Shown: one piece after another, positions 49,543 to 62,000 of the stretch
How the letters are laid out: every line of letters begins with the position of its first letter
Position numbering within the stretch: position 1 is the first letter of the stretch
Assembly (NCBI GenBank): GCA_027625915.1
Contig: JANTQA010000029.1
Location: 8,680,001-8,744,000, forward strand
Reading direction: 5' to 3'
DNA length: 64,000 bases
DNA from: Anaeramoeba flamelloides
Lineage: Eukaryota; Metamonada; Anaeramoebidae
The notes under the pieces: model-generated
The model's database searches: none
The model's input: only the letters and a program-made list of their open reading frames with translations
Told to the model about the DNA's origin: nothing
Program-made: the position numbers and the translations under genes

Positions 49543-51547
49543 ATGCTTTGATATCTTTTAATATTTATTTTTTATTTTATTTTTTTTTTCGTTTTTTTTA
49601 TTTGTCTAGTCAGATAAAATTAAATTTATGTATTAAAATAAATATTTGATAATATTTTGATTTTTAAAAAATTTGTATCTTTTAAGATTTATTTTTTCAC
49701 AAATTAGATATTCAGACAGTTTATTTATTGGAAATTTTCGAAAAAAATTTTTTATTTGGGAATCTTGATTAAGATTGTAAACATCAATTTATTAAATAGA
49801 AATTTCATTTTTTATAATTGATATAATTATAATATAATGAAATTAAGAAAATGACTAATTTTTATTCTGTATATTTTTTTAATTAGATTATCTTTGGAAA
49901 TTACAAATTATCTACTTTCAAAATATACAAAAAATTCTTCCTTCAAATGAATTACAAAATTAATAATTAAAAATTAAAAAAAAATGTAAAAGACGTTGTA
50001 GTTTCAAAATCAAGTACCTTTTTATAGAAATGATATTTGGGCTATGTTTTGGGAAAATGCTGAATTTTTAAAATAAAAAACAATCAAATCAATCTTCAAA
50101 ACTTAATTTCCAAAATAATATGTTAAAAATCTGATTTTTTACTAGATATTGAATTTTTTGAAATTCTGCATATTTTTTTTAACCAAATTTGAAATAAATT
50201 CAAATAAATCAATAACTGTTAAAAATTAAAATACTAAGGATAAAAAAACGAAAATAACAAAAAATGAAATATTTATTGAAAAAAAATTGTAATTTCTTGA
50301 ATTTTTGGGGAAAAAAAATAATCCAAAATATTATAATCTATTTCCCATTTTTTGTTTCATTTTAAAATGAAATTTTCAGAGTAAATTTTTATTTTTTCAT
50401 CAAAATTTAATAAATATGTTCAGTTACAATGATATAGTTTATGTGAACTAAAAATAATCAGATAATTATTAATATTTGAGTTGATAATAAAAAACTCAAA
50501 TAAAAAGAAAATAGATCATTAAATTTTGTCTGTTATTTTAAAAGTGGAAAATTTTAATTTTAATAGTTAATACTTTTGTAATCTATAAAAGAACAAAAAT
50601 ATCACTTTTGTCAAGCATTAATTTGTGAACTTTTTAGATTATTTTTGTTCAAATTTTGTATAAATAAATATATGTGTGTGTACCTAAAGGTTTGATTTTT
50701 AAATTTAAATTTTATTTTTAGTAAGCTTAATTTCAAAAATAGGGTAGATTTTCCATCAGAAAAAAAAATTGTTTATTTTTTTTTTTTTTTTTTTAATAAT
50801 AATGTATTTTAGTAAAGTGTTTAGAGATAATAACCAATATAGATTGATAAATATAAATATAGTCTAATCGTTTTTTTATTTGACAAATGAATAAAGAAAA
50901 TAATAATAATAATAAAGTTTACCCACTTTTGAAATTTGGCTTACATTTTTTTTTTTACAAACGATCAGACTTCTAAATATCTACTTAAATTATATCTTTT
51001 GAATCTTTAACAATAAAAAATGGTATAATTTTTCTTTTTAATAAGAAAAAATAAGTAATTTTTGTAAAAAATATATTTTATAAAGTCTGAAAATCTGGTA
51101 TTTAACTTAATTTAAAGTCTTTCTGAAAATTAATTTATTTCATTTCAAATTTAAAAATATTTTATTTTACAATATTTTCAAAATTTATCCTTTTGAGTAT
51201 GATATGTAAAACTATATTGGAATTAGTAAAATATAAAATGGCGGAATTGGCTTGTAAGAAATAAAAATCAAAAAGGTTATCTTAATTTGAGATTCATGTT
51301 TTCGAAATTTTACTTTTTGTAAAAGTAGAGAAAATATTCTGATCTATTTACTGAACTCTTAGAATGGATTGTGTTCTAATACTCTTGGGTGTTTTTTCTT
51401 TTTTTTTTTTTTTATTTTTCGTTTAAAGTTTGGTTTGTCAAGGTCTGTCAACTTGTTCAAGAAGTAAAAAAAATTAACAAAAAAAATATTTTTATTTATT
51501 TTTTGGCTTCCTAAAAACTTTTTAATTATATATTTTGCTAGATCCTA
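49543..51547. other. BEACH 3' flank, nothing recognised
   Basis: Extremely AT-rich intergenic sequence between convergent genes, with no coding-like ORF or repeat partner recognised. Confidence 0.35.
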
Positions 51548-52102
51548 AGGTTTACAATCCATTAAATTTGAAAAAAGATTATCTTGTGTAGGTTGTAGTG
51601 GTTTGTTAATTCTATTCTTAACTGATCGATCTTGTGTTTGGTATGGGTTTTAATAGTGGTTCAAAATCAAAATTTTTGACAATTTATTTGTTTTTTTTTC
51701 AAAAATCCAAATTGAAGAGTGTAAGGTTAATAAATTAGTAGATATTTAAGAATAAATATAGATTTTTCTATTGTAGAAGAAAATATTAATTTTATTTTTT
51801 GTCAATTAACCAAATCAAAAAAAATTTTTTTTAAAAGCTCCCTATAAAACCAAACTTAATTCAAAATTTCAATCTAAAACGCACAAATCACATTTTTTTA
51901 ATACTTAAATTCCGCATTATTAGTCTTCCACTCTTCAATTTGGATTTTTGAAAAAAAAACAAATAAATTGTCAAAAACTTTGATTTTGAACCACTATTAA
52001 AACCCATACCAAACACAAGATTGATCAGCTAAGTAACAAATTAACAAGTCGCCACATACTACACAAGATAATCTTTTTTCAAATTTAATGGATTGTAAAC
52101 CT
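51548..52102. mobile_element. Foldback element with 174-bp near-identical inverted arms
   Basis: The left arm (51548-51721) begins AGGTTTACAATCCATTAAAT. The right arm (51929-52102) is its reverse complement, ending ATTTAATGGATTGTAAACCT. Arms are equal in length and differ mainly in one short central block (near 51596-51615), and TA lies immediately outside each end. The 207-bp loop is AT-rich and non-coding. This is a non-autonomous TA-target DNA element or long-TIR MITE, inserted between the convergent BEACH and CYRI genes. Confidence 0.85.
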
Positions 52103-53006
52103 TAATCCTTTTCAAATTTCGTGTTTCTGAATTCAAGATTAAATAATGAAGAAATTTTGTTGAATTTTCTCTGAAAGAAGAATTAGAATTTCTAATATAA
52201 ATCACATTGATTTTAAACAAGAAGAGTTAGATATTTTAACAAGAAACAAAAAAGGATTCTTGATATTTTTATCTTTTATTTGTTAGATTTTTTATGTGGA
52301 AGATATAAAAAATATACTTTTGCCTTTCATTTTCTTTTTTCACTAGAGTATTTTTGTAATATTAGCCTAGGCTTTGGTATCTTTTGGTTTATTAAGGTAA
52401 ATCTAAAGAAAAAATCCAGTGAAAAGAATTTGTTATTGGGATTCGATTTAAATTAAACTATTAAAAAAAATTATTTTTAAAATGGAAAAGTAACAGATTT
52501 TAAATTGATCCTTTGTAAAATTAAAATCAAGTTATCTTAATTCTATGATACCTTAAGGCTATTTTCTGAATTCTTTTTGGTTGTTATGAGACTTATTTTT
52601 TTGAATACCTTTCCCCAAATAGTCGAAAATATTTAATTTTCAAAATTTGTATAAATAAAATTGCAATGAAAAAAAAATATTAAATAAACTTCTTGAATAT
52701 GAAATTGTAATTTTCATTAAAGGTATGTGTAAATAGGATAAGAAACCCTTTAAAATAGAAATGAAAAATGTGATAGATTGTTTGATTTGGCACTATTTCT
52801 GTACAACAATCCGAAAAAAAAAGAAAAAAAAAAAGTAAAAAAATAATATCAAAAACTAAAAAAGACAAAAAAATCATTAAAAAAAAATTTCATTATTGTT
52901 TCAGGATTAGAGTGATCATAAATTTGTGTTTTTTTTTAATAATTATTAAATATCAAAAGTTACTTTAATAAAAATTGATTAAATATCCTTCAAAATGTTT
53001 ATGGAA
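52103..53006. other. CYRI 3' flank, nothing recognised
   Basis: AT-rich sequence downstream of the CYRI stop. It should contain the CYRI polyadenylation region. No gene or repeat partner was seen. Confidence 0.35.
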
Positions 53007-56000
53007 TTAGTTCAAAATTGCCTTTATAGATTGTTTAGTTTTTTCATCTCTCCAATGTGCTGAAGAGAATTTGACAATATTTATTAATGATTGTTGTTTA
53101 GGATCAAAATTTGCAAGTAATGTTAAACAACCTTTAATTTTAATTGGTGACTTATTATGAAACGCGCCTTTTTCGTCAACATGATCAAATATGACTAGAG
53201 TTGCAACCATTGCCCTAAGACAAAACATTTTTGTGTCTTTGTTTTCAATTTTTTTGTTTTCAAGTAAATAATAAAAAACATTCGCCATTGAACTTAATCC
53301 TTGAGTTAAATTTTCTTCTGGTACTATTTTCTGAGAAGAAATTGCCAAGATAATATAATGCACAATGTTGGATACATATATGTAGAGAGACATAGACAAT
53401 AATATTAATATTAATTTTAAAGGAAATTGTGATTCCAACAATTAAAAAGAAATAAAAAAATCAAAAAAAAAATAAATATAATAAAAAAAATGTTTACTTT
53501 TCCTTTAAATGCTTTCATTGCATCAATAACACCTTTTAGCATTGGAGCAGGGTATGCAAAAGTTAAACTCATAGAATCACAATCTTGATCGCTAACAACA
53601 AGATCATTGGTATCCAATTCACTTCGTTTTCTATTCGATTTATTAATTAAGGAACCAAATATAAAAATTATTAAAAAAGAAATAAAAGTTAACTGGTAGG
53701 TTAGTAAATACAGTTTCATAGAGTAATAAATTGATTATGAAGAAGGCTTTCTTTCCAATTTTTGGAATATAATAAAAAATTTATATATATATATTTTTTT
53801 TTTATTTTGAATTTTCAAAAAAGGAAATTAATTTCCTCTTATATCCGTTAGATTTTCTTGAGTTTTCTGTTTATTATGAAAATTAATCGATTTTCGTTAG
53901 GTTTTTTTGAGTTTTCTATTTATTTAGAAAATCAATAGATTTTCGTTAGGTTTTTTTTACTTTTTGAAATAAACAGAAAATTTATTAAATTTTCGGTTTA
54001 TTTCAAAAAGTAAAAAAAACCTAGAACACTTCAAAACAAATAGAAAACCTCAAAAAAACCTAGAACACTTTATAAATAAAACAGAAAACCTCAAGAAAAC
54101 CGCCGTTAGCTTTTCCAGAATTTAAAATAATTGAGTAAAACTAAAGTTTTTTCTCCATTCTTTTGAGCTTTGGAAAAGCACCGTTCGTTTTATTTTAATT
54201 TTTGAAATAAAAAGAAAAATTTCAAAAATTTTCTTTTTATTTCTTCAATTAAAAAAAACTTCGGTTATATTTTCCAGAATTTAAAAGAATTAAGCAAAAT
54301 CAAAGATTTTTCTCTATTCTTTTGAATTTTGGAAAAGCTAGGCACTCGACGGCACTCGACGGCACTTGGCTGCACTTCCCTACTTTCCAAATTTTTTATT
54401 TAAAATTTTCATCGGGTATCATATTTTTCCTTATAATTAACCAATGATAAGATAAATAATGAGTATTTATTTGGAATAATAGCGAAGGTATCATTATTAT
54501 TATTATTTAATTTGATTTCATTATTTAATCCTAATTATTCGATTTTCTTTTAATAGAATGAGCGTCGTTAGGTTTTTTTTATAGAGCTGGCAGTTCCATA
54601 AAAAATGATCGATATCTTCATCTATTTCAAAATTGAAATATTTTTTGCCAAAAATAACAATCATTTAATGGTTAATAACTAAAGTTGATACGTTCAAATA
54701 TTTTAGAAATGGTTTTGAAATGCTTTATAATAGAAGTATATTTTTTGAATTTAAAATCATTCGGAAACTAAGATTTCAAATATTTTGAATATTTTTTTTT
54801 GAAAATAATCAAAGTTTTTTTTTTATTTATTAAAATGTGAATTACACTTTAGGTGTCCTTATACTTTGATATCATTTCATGAAATTTAAGCGTAAAGTCA
54901 TAGTTTTCACTATTATTATTTTATGAAAATACTTTCAAATGATCTTAGTTGAAAATTAATTCATTGAGATTTATTTTCGAAATAGTAATCTATCATTTTT
55001 ATCGGAAAGAAATATCCATTTTTTTCTTATTTTTTCATTTCCTAATTTTTATGTTTTTTTTTTCTTTATTCTTAAAAAAAAAGAATTTTTTTTTTTTTTT
55101 AAGTAGAGAAGAAGAAAAAAAATCAACAGTGTGATTCTATTTTGTTGGGAAAAGTATTGAAGAAGAGAAAGGGTGGTGGCAATTTAACTTCTTTTTATAT
55201 GTAATTGCCTTAAATTAGTATTAACTTCTTCTTATATACAATTGTCTTGTACTGGGATTAACTTCTACCAATTATGGCATTATGCAAACAAGGTGGTATT
55301 ATGGTGGCAATCTAGAAATTTTAGACATAATCAGCACTAAAAGGAAACAACAAATAACCCATCCGCCGCTCGAGGTACAAAAACAGAGATTTTTTGTTTA
55401 AGTTTATACTTTTTTTTTTATTTTGTTATTTTTTTTTATTTCTTGCTTTTTATTCTTGCTTTTCTTGCCTTTGTTTCAAAAATAAATTTTTTTCTTTTAA
55501 TTTTTTTGTTTTTTACAATATGTAAAATCTCCTTTCCATATTATGATCAAACAAATAAAAACCCATTTCAGCAAGTGCAATTGAATCTATTTAGATGTGT
55601 TTTTTAAAAATGGAATTATTACCTTCACAAGTTAAATAAAACAAAAAGTAGAAAAATCAATTTTCATTCTTTGTTATTGGTAATTGAAAAAAAAAACCTT
55701 TAAACTCTAGTTGAATTTTCTCTGAAGTATCTAGATAAGAGATGATGATGATGATGATGACGATAAAAACAAATGTCCAAAAAATCTTAATAATTGGTGA
55801 TATTGTGTCTAGAGTTATTGTGAAAGCTTTTGGAAAGTTATCCAACTCCTTTCGGCTTTCATAGAATAAAGAAAATGTTTTAATCCAAGAACACATTTTT
55901 TTAAGATAGAATATATATTGTGTTGGTACTTTTATAAGCATTTTTATTCTGAACAATCCAAAATAATGCTACAATAGACTGAAAATCCAAGATTTACATA

Positions 56001-59000
56001 AACTTGTTACAATAGTTATTGTTAATTGGATCTATCAATTTATCAGCCAAACCAAAACAAAAGATAATAAATTTTTTATTTTTTGATCTGATCCTTGTTG
56101 AATCAAAATATCTTTTTTCTTTTTTTTTAAAAATTACTTTTTTTTTTCCATGATCTGTTTTTTGATCAAACAAAATTTTTCTTTTTTAAAAAGATTGTTA
56201 AATTATCCTAAAAATTATTAACTATTATTTCACGATTAATTTTTAATCAAGATATTTTGGCATTTATCAAGATTTTTAGATAATTATTGCTATTTTTATA
56301 TAATATCGAGATTTGTTATATTATCACAATAATATTGACTATCGCGATTTTCTAAAATATCGTGATTTTTTAACAATAATCGTGATTTGTAATTTATAAA
56401 AATTTTATTTATCTCGCTATTTGTATATAGCGATATTATTGATCATGATATTTTTACATTTATGACGATTTTTCGTCAATTATCGAGATTTTATAGAATA
56501 GCACGATTTGTGATATCAAAATCGTGATATTATTGATTTTTACTATTTTATGCACTTTTGAGATTTTTTAAACTTTATCATGATTTTCGGAAAGATCACA
56601 ATTTTATCAAATATCATCACGATTTTTTAAAAACTTTATTATAACTTATTAAACTATATCATAAATTGAATCAAAAATCTTTAATTCCTCTAATAATAAT
56701 GAAATTTGATAAATATCTAAATAATTATGTAAATTTATGTGTTTGTAATTCTGTATCTGTAGATATTAGTTTAATCTGTATGAAAATGAAAAAAAAAAAA
56801 AAATTATTAATAGATCAATTTACAAATCTAAATCTCAGTAAAAGATTAAAGATTCAAATATAATTTTCATTCATTTCAATTATAGTTACTTTAATTAAGA
56901 ATTTATTTTTTTATTTTTTTATACTTTTTACCTTTTCCAAATTTCCCTTCTTAAGTTGCTTGGGCTCTATGTTCGTTCTCTTTTTGTTTTTTTAGGTGTT
57001 TGGGAAAGGTAAAAAGTATAAAAAATCATTATAAGAATTGGTTGACCTGATCATGACTAACCCAACCAAACTTGTTCATGATCAGATCATTGACGAGGAC
57101 TTATGCAACTGAACTGAGTCCAACAAATGCGATCTGAAACCAACCAAAGTAAACCGAATTGAACTTTCCGTACTATCTGTCGAGTCGTTACTTGGACTGG
57201 GTTTTTGCTGTCAAGTCGGTATCTTGCACTGAGATTTTGCGAAAACAAGATTTGGGAAACTTACAAAAAAAAAAAAAATAAAATAATAAAAAAAAAAATA
57301 ACACAAAAAAAAAAAATAAAAAAAAAAAGCAAAGCAACTGAAAAGAAAATTTCGAAAACCAAATATTATTCTTAAAAACCAGAGCTTTTTAGATTCAACC
57401 CATCTATAAAGTTCTAAATCAAATTTTAATAAACAGCCTTTTTCATTTGATCTATAGTTGTTCAAATATTTAGAACTCTTTATTAAAACAACCTATGGTG
57501 GCGATCCAAAAAAAAAAAACGACATAAAAGGAAACAACCACCAGCCCATTCAACACTTGGGGCACAAAAAAAAACTTTTCACTGAAGTTTTTTCTTTTTT
57601 CTATTATTTTTTTGACTCTTTCATTTCTTGCTTTTCTTTCTCTTTTTCTTGTCTTTTTTCCGAAATAATTTATTCTTTTCATTTTTTAAAGAAAAGATAT
57701 CCTTTGAGCTGTAATCCTGCTTACATTATAGTTAGGATAAAAAACCCTAAATACAATTTTAGAGTTTCAGGCAAATAGGAGGTAATTTTGTTGAATCACC
57801 TCTGCTCAACAATAAAAAAAAAAAAAGAATTTATTTTTTTATTATTAATTTATTTGTTTTGTTCGTTAAATTTTCGATATATGATAAGAATTTTCCCAGA
57901 TTATTTTCTTTTTTAAAAAGTTATTTTTCATGAATTTAATCATAAGAATAATTTATAAAAATTAAATCTTCATTATTTTTGTTATTATCAAAATTAATAT
58001 AATATATTTGTTTTATTTGACTTCAAAAAAAAGAAAAAAATTAAATAATATTATTTAAAATAAAAAAAAAAAAAAAAAAATACAAACCTGTTTACATATC
58101 TTCTATAATAACTAAAATCATTTTGCATTTCAGGTTTTTCCATTTTAATGTAATCAAATCTTATTACAAAATCTAATAAATGAACAAAAAGTTTGACCAA
58201 TGCTTGTAATGACACTAATCGATTTGATGTTTCTTTTGTATCACCAGAGCAAATTTCTCTTAAGAGTGTTTCAACAAGTCCACCTGAAAAGAAGTAAATT
58301 ATATTAAACAGTATGACAAGATAAAATGATTATATATAAGATTAAAAATATCAAAATTTTAATAATTTCCTTAATAAATTGCTGAATTGTTTTGCTTTTA
58401 GTTTATGGAAAATTCATCTTTTTTTGTACTATATTTCTATTCATAATTTTGTTTTTTTGATTGAAAAATTATCTGCATTTCACTTTAAAATAATTCTTTA
58501 TTTTATTTTATTTATTTTTTTTTTTTCATTTAAGGTACCAATACTAAATTATCACTATGTGTCATTATCACTAACTTTAAATTAGAGGTATTACTGAATC
58601 TAGTAGAAAATATGCATTTTATTAAGAATAAAATATAATCTAGACATATGTAGTACTTTTATTCAAAGTTTTTTTAAAAGCCAAAAAAATATTTAAATCA
58701 GCCAGATAATATCTCTGAAAATTATTTGTTTTCATAAGAATAAAACCAATTTTCTGTACAAAAATTATTATTATTTGTAACTTTTCTAATAAGGATGAAC
58801 AACCAGAAAAAAAAATAATTCTTGATTACTTTTGTTTTGAATGTCATTTTAATTTGATTCAAAATTATGATTTGTTTAAGGTAAATATTCTAATTTTGCA
58901 ACTATATTGAAGGTGCCTTCGAAAGAAATAATAAATACAGTTTATTTTTTTTTGTTTTTTATTTTTTTCCATTTTTTCCCAAAAAAGTTATTTTTATCTC

Positions 59001-62000
59001 AAATATGTTACAAAATCCTTACTTTGTCAATTTTAGAGGGTTACAAAACAACCACAAATTAAATTAAATTGAATTAAGGGAGTTGGATTATGGTGAATTT
59101 TTTTTTCCAAAAAAGTTAATTATTCAGGATCATTGAAAAATTAGGTTGTTTGTATGTATAAGTACTATTGATTTTTCATAATAACATCAAGCTTTTAAAA
59201 AAAAAAAATGTGAATTTATAAATTTTTTCACAAAACCTTACTCCAATTTTTTCAGATGTTCTCAAGAATTCTTTGAAGATTAAGTTTAGTGAGATGCTCT
59301 TTTATTTATGAAATTTGGAACAGGGGTGGTGTTTTGTTAAATTGCAAATGTTTTTTTTCCTTTTTTGGATTTTTTATTAACTTTTTTGATTTTTTATTTC
59401 AACAAAAAATTAAATAAATTTCTTTTAATTTTGTTTTTTTTTTTAATTTTTTCAACGGGGATTTTAATTATGAATATTAAGGACTACGTTGGCAATTTAC
59501 CAATTTTTTTCAACACAATTTGTTCCAATCTCATTTAAAATGTAAAGGCATGATCTTTAAAATATTCTCTAATTTGGATCAAAAAATCATTTTGTGTCAT
59601 TTTTTTTTCTGAAAAATGAAAAAGAAATTTTGAGAGATGATGAACTCTAACACCTTGTTAAAGAACGTGAAAATGAAAAAAAAAAAAATAATCACGGTTT
59701 TTTAACCTTAAAAACACTTCTCAATAAACAACTTTGTGGCTAAATGATTGTAATGTCATTGGTTTTTGATCATTGAGTTACTTTGAATTGTTACATTGTC
59801 TCCACAAACCATATAATCAATCCAACCCCACTGTGTAACTTTATAAGACATAAAAATTGGTTATCTATTATAAAATTGTGTTTTTTGAAATAGAAAATTC
59901 AATTTCTATCATAAGATAGAAATTTCAGCTTTCTCTTACTTCATTCGGGTTATTTTTTTTTTGTAAAAACAAAAAGACAAAAATTAAATTTTCCCAAGAA
60001 TTGAAATAACAGAAACCATAGAAACCATAAGAATTGAAATCACAGAAACCATGGAAACTTGAAAGTATTTTTCGATCATTGTTTTTAAATTGTAAAAACC
60101 TGAGATTTTAACAATTTTGGAAATTGAAGATCCACATTAATGTGAGTATTTTAATGAATTTGTTTGTCAATTTCCAAAACCAAAAAAATGGATTACTTAT
60201 TTTTTTAATCTTGTATTATAAATTTTATGGTTTATGATGGGCTTTAATAATCCGTTTACAGTTTGTTGTACAAAATAAAATTTCAGAATAGAAAATCAAT
60301 TTCAGGTTCTTATAAATTTTCACAGTAGAGCTGGATCGGCTGTATTAATTATTACAAAGGGAGTTTGATTTTGGCTTATTTTTTTACTTTTCTTTTTGTT
60401 TTTCCTTGAATTAAATCTCCCAGTCATGACTAAGAGGAGAGGGTCCTCGAATTGTTTGTGGATATACATAATCCATGTCAAACGTACTAAACATTTTTTT
60501 AATGCTTTTTTGATAAAATTTTTTTTGTTTGAATTGTTTCTATTAAAACCCAATTAGTTGTTTCAAGATTAATTGTGCCAAGGTTTGTGTGGGTAAAGGT
60601 TTTGAAGAATTTTTCATGAAGGATCTTTTGGGAATTAAATTTTCAAAAATTAGTCAGTTTTTTATATTTGTTTAAAAAAAAATATTGTGTGCAAGATGAG
60701 AAAAAATGATCGTTCAATTTTTGGAAATGAGGATTTTAGTAGATTTGATAAAATACCAAACCAATTACCTTGTCATTATTCAAAAATCTCTTTGTTTTAA
60801 AATAACAAAGACTTTTTTTATTTATTTTGAAGGGTGGGAATTCAAATAACAAAGGAATAGGCATACAAAAATTTCACTTTTCTCCATTTTGACCTTTTAG
60901 GTGAAAATGGCAAACCTTCTCAACCCAACTCAGAATCCAAAAATAAATCATAGTAAACAACTCCTCAAGGTTTGTCACTTTGACCTAAAAAGAAATTTTC
61001 TCCAAAAGCTGTTTTTTCACAACCTTCTTTTTCATTTTGAGATACGAGGCCAGAAATGAGGACTGAAAATTTTGGTAAAAATATGTCATTTTTTCCTCAT
61101 AGAGATCTATCTGAATAAAAATTTGTTAGATTTATCAACACTCAGAATCCTCTTTAATCACACGGGGTATCAAATTTCAATTGCAAACATAGTTCTTAAT
61201 TGTAATAAACTTAAAAATTTTCAATTTTATTTTAAGAATTTTTTGAAGCATTTGAACTTAAGAGTGCCAACATAACTTTCAATTTAGAATAGTATATCCG
61301 AATTTAAGATCTGTTGTGACTAGCCTACTCCCTTAAATTTATTTTGTTTGAAAATGAAAAAAATGAAAATTATACATTAAGTATCCTCACTCACCCAATG
61401 ATTAAGTTTCAATTTTGTAGAACTCATCAAACGGTGGTACAAAGTTATGTACGAGGAATATAAAATATTAAATCAAAAGAACTTATCTGGAGAATCAATT
61501 CCAAAAATCATTTTTTTTGACTTTTCAAATGATGTATTTTTTTCTCTGAATAATTATTACAAAATCCTTAATATATCTAATTACAGAGAGGTTTAAAACG
61601 AACCACAAATTATCGTAAACCGATTTAAATAGATTGTGTACTGAAAGAAAATAATTTGTTTCAAATTGAACAAACTTAATCATTTGGAAATCTAAAACAA
61701 GAAAAGATTAGATCGTGTTTCTCCAAATTTGGATTTTGGAAATTAAGATCTTTGTTCTATTTTTATATGATATTTGTTGTTATTCTAACAAAGAACACTT
61801 TTGAATTTTTCTTGTTTGAGACTCTAATGAATTTTTTTTGTTATTTGTATTTTTTTAATTGAGATTTAGCAAAAATAATTTTGTTGTTATTTGCATTTTA
61901 TGCAATTGTGGTTGCGGCGAAAAAACTTTTAGATCTTTAAACTTTTTTTTGTTGTTTGGATTTTTGTTATTGAGTTCCTGAAAATCTTATTTGTTCTTTG

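Noticed and set aside
56225-56640. CRISPR-like array
   Set aside because: Units are degenerate, lie in both orientations and have no unique spacers of constant length. The genome is eukaryotic.
60320-60553. 77-codon minus-strand frame in CYRI intron 2
   Set aside because: Two competing frames look equally plausible (one reads DMDYVYPQTIRGPSPL), CYRI joins cleanly without it, and no splice partners were found.
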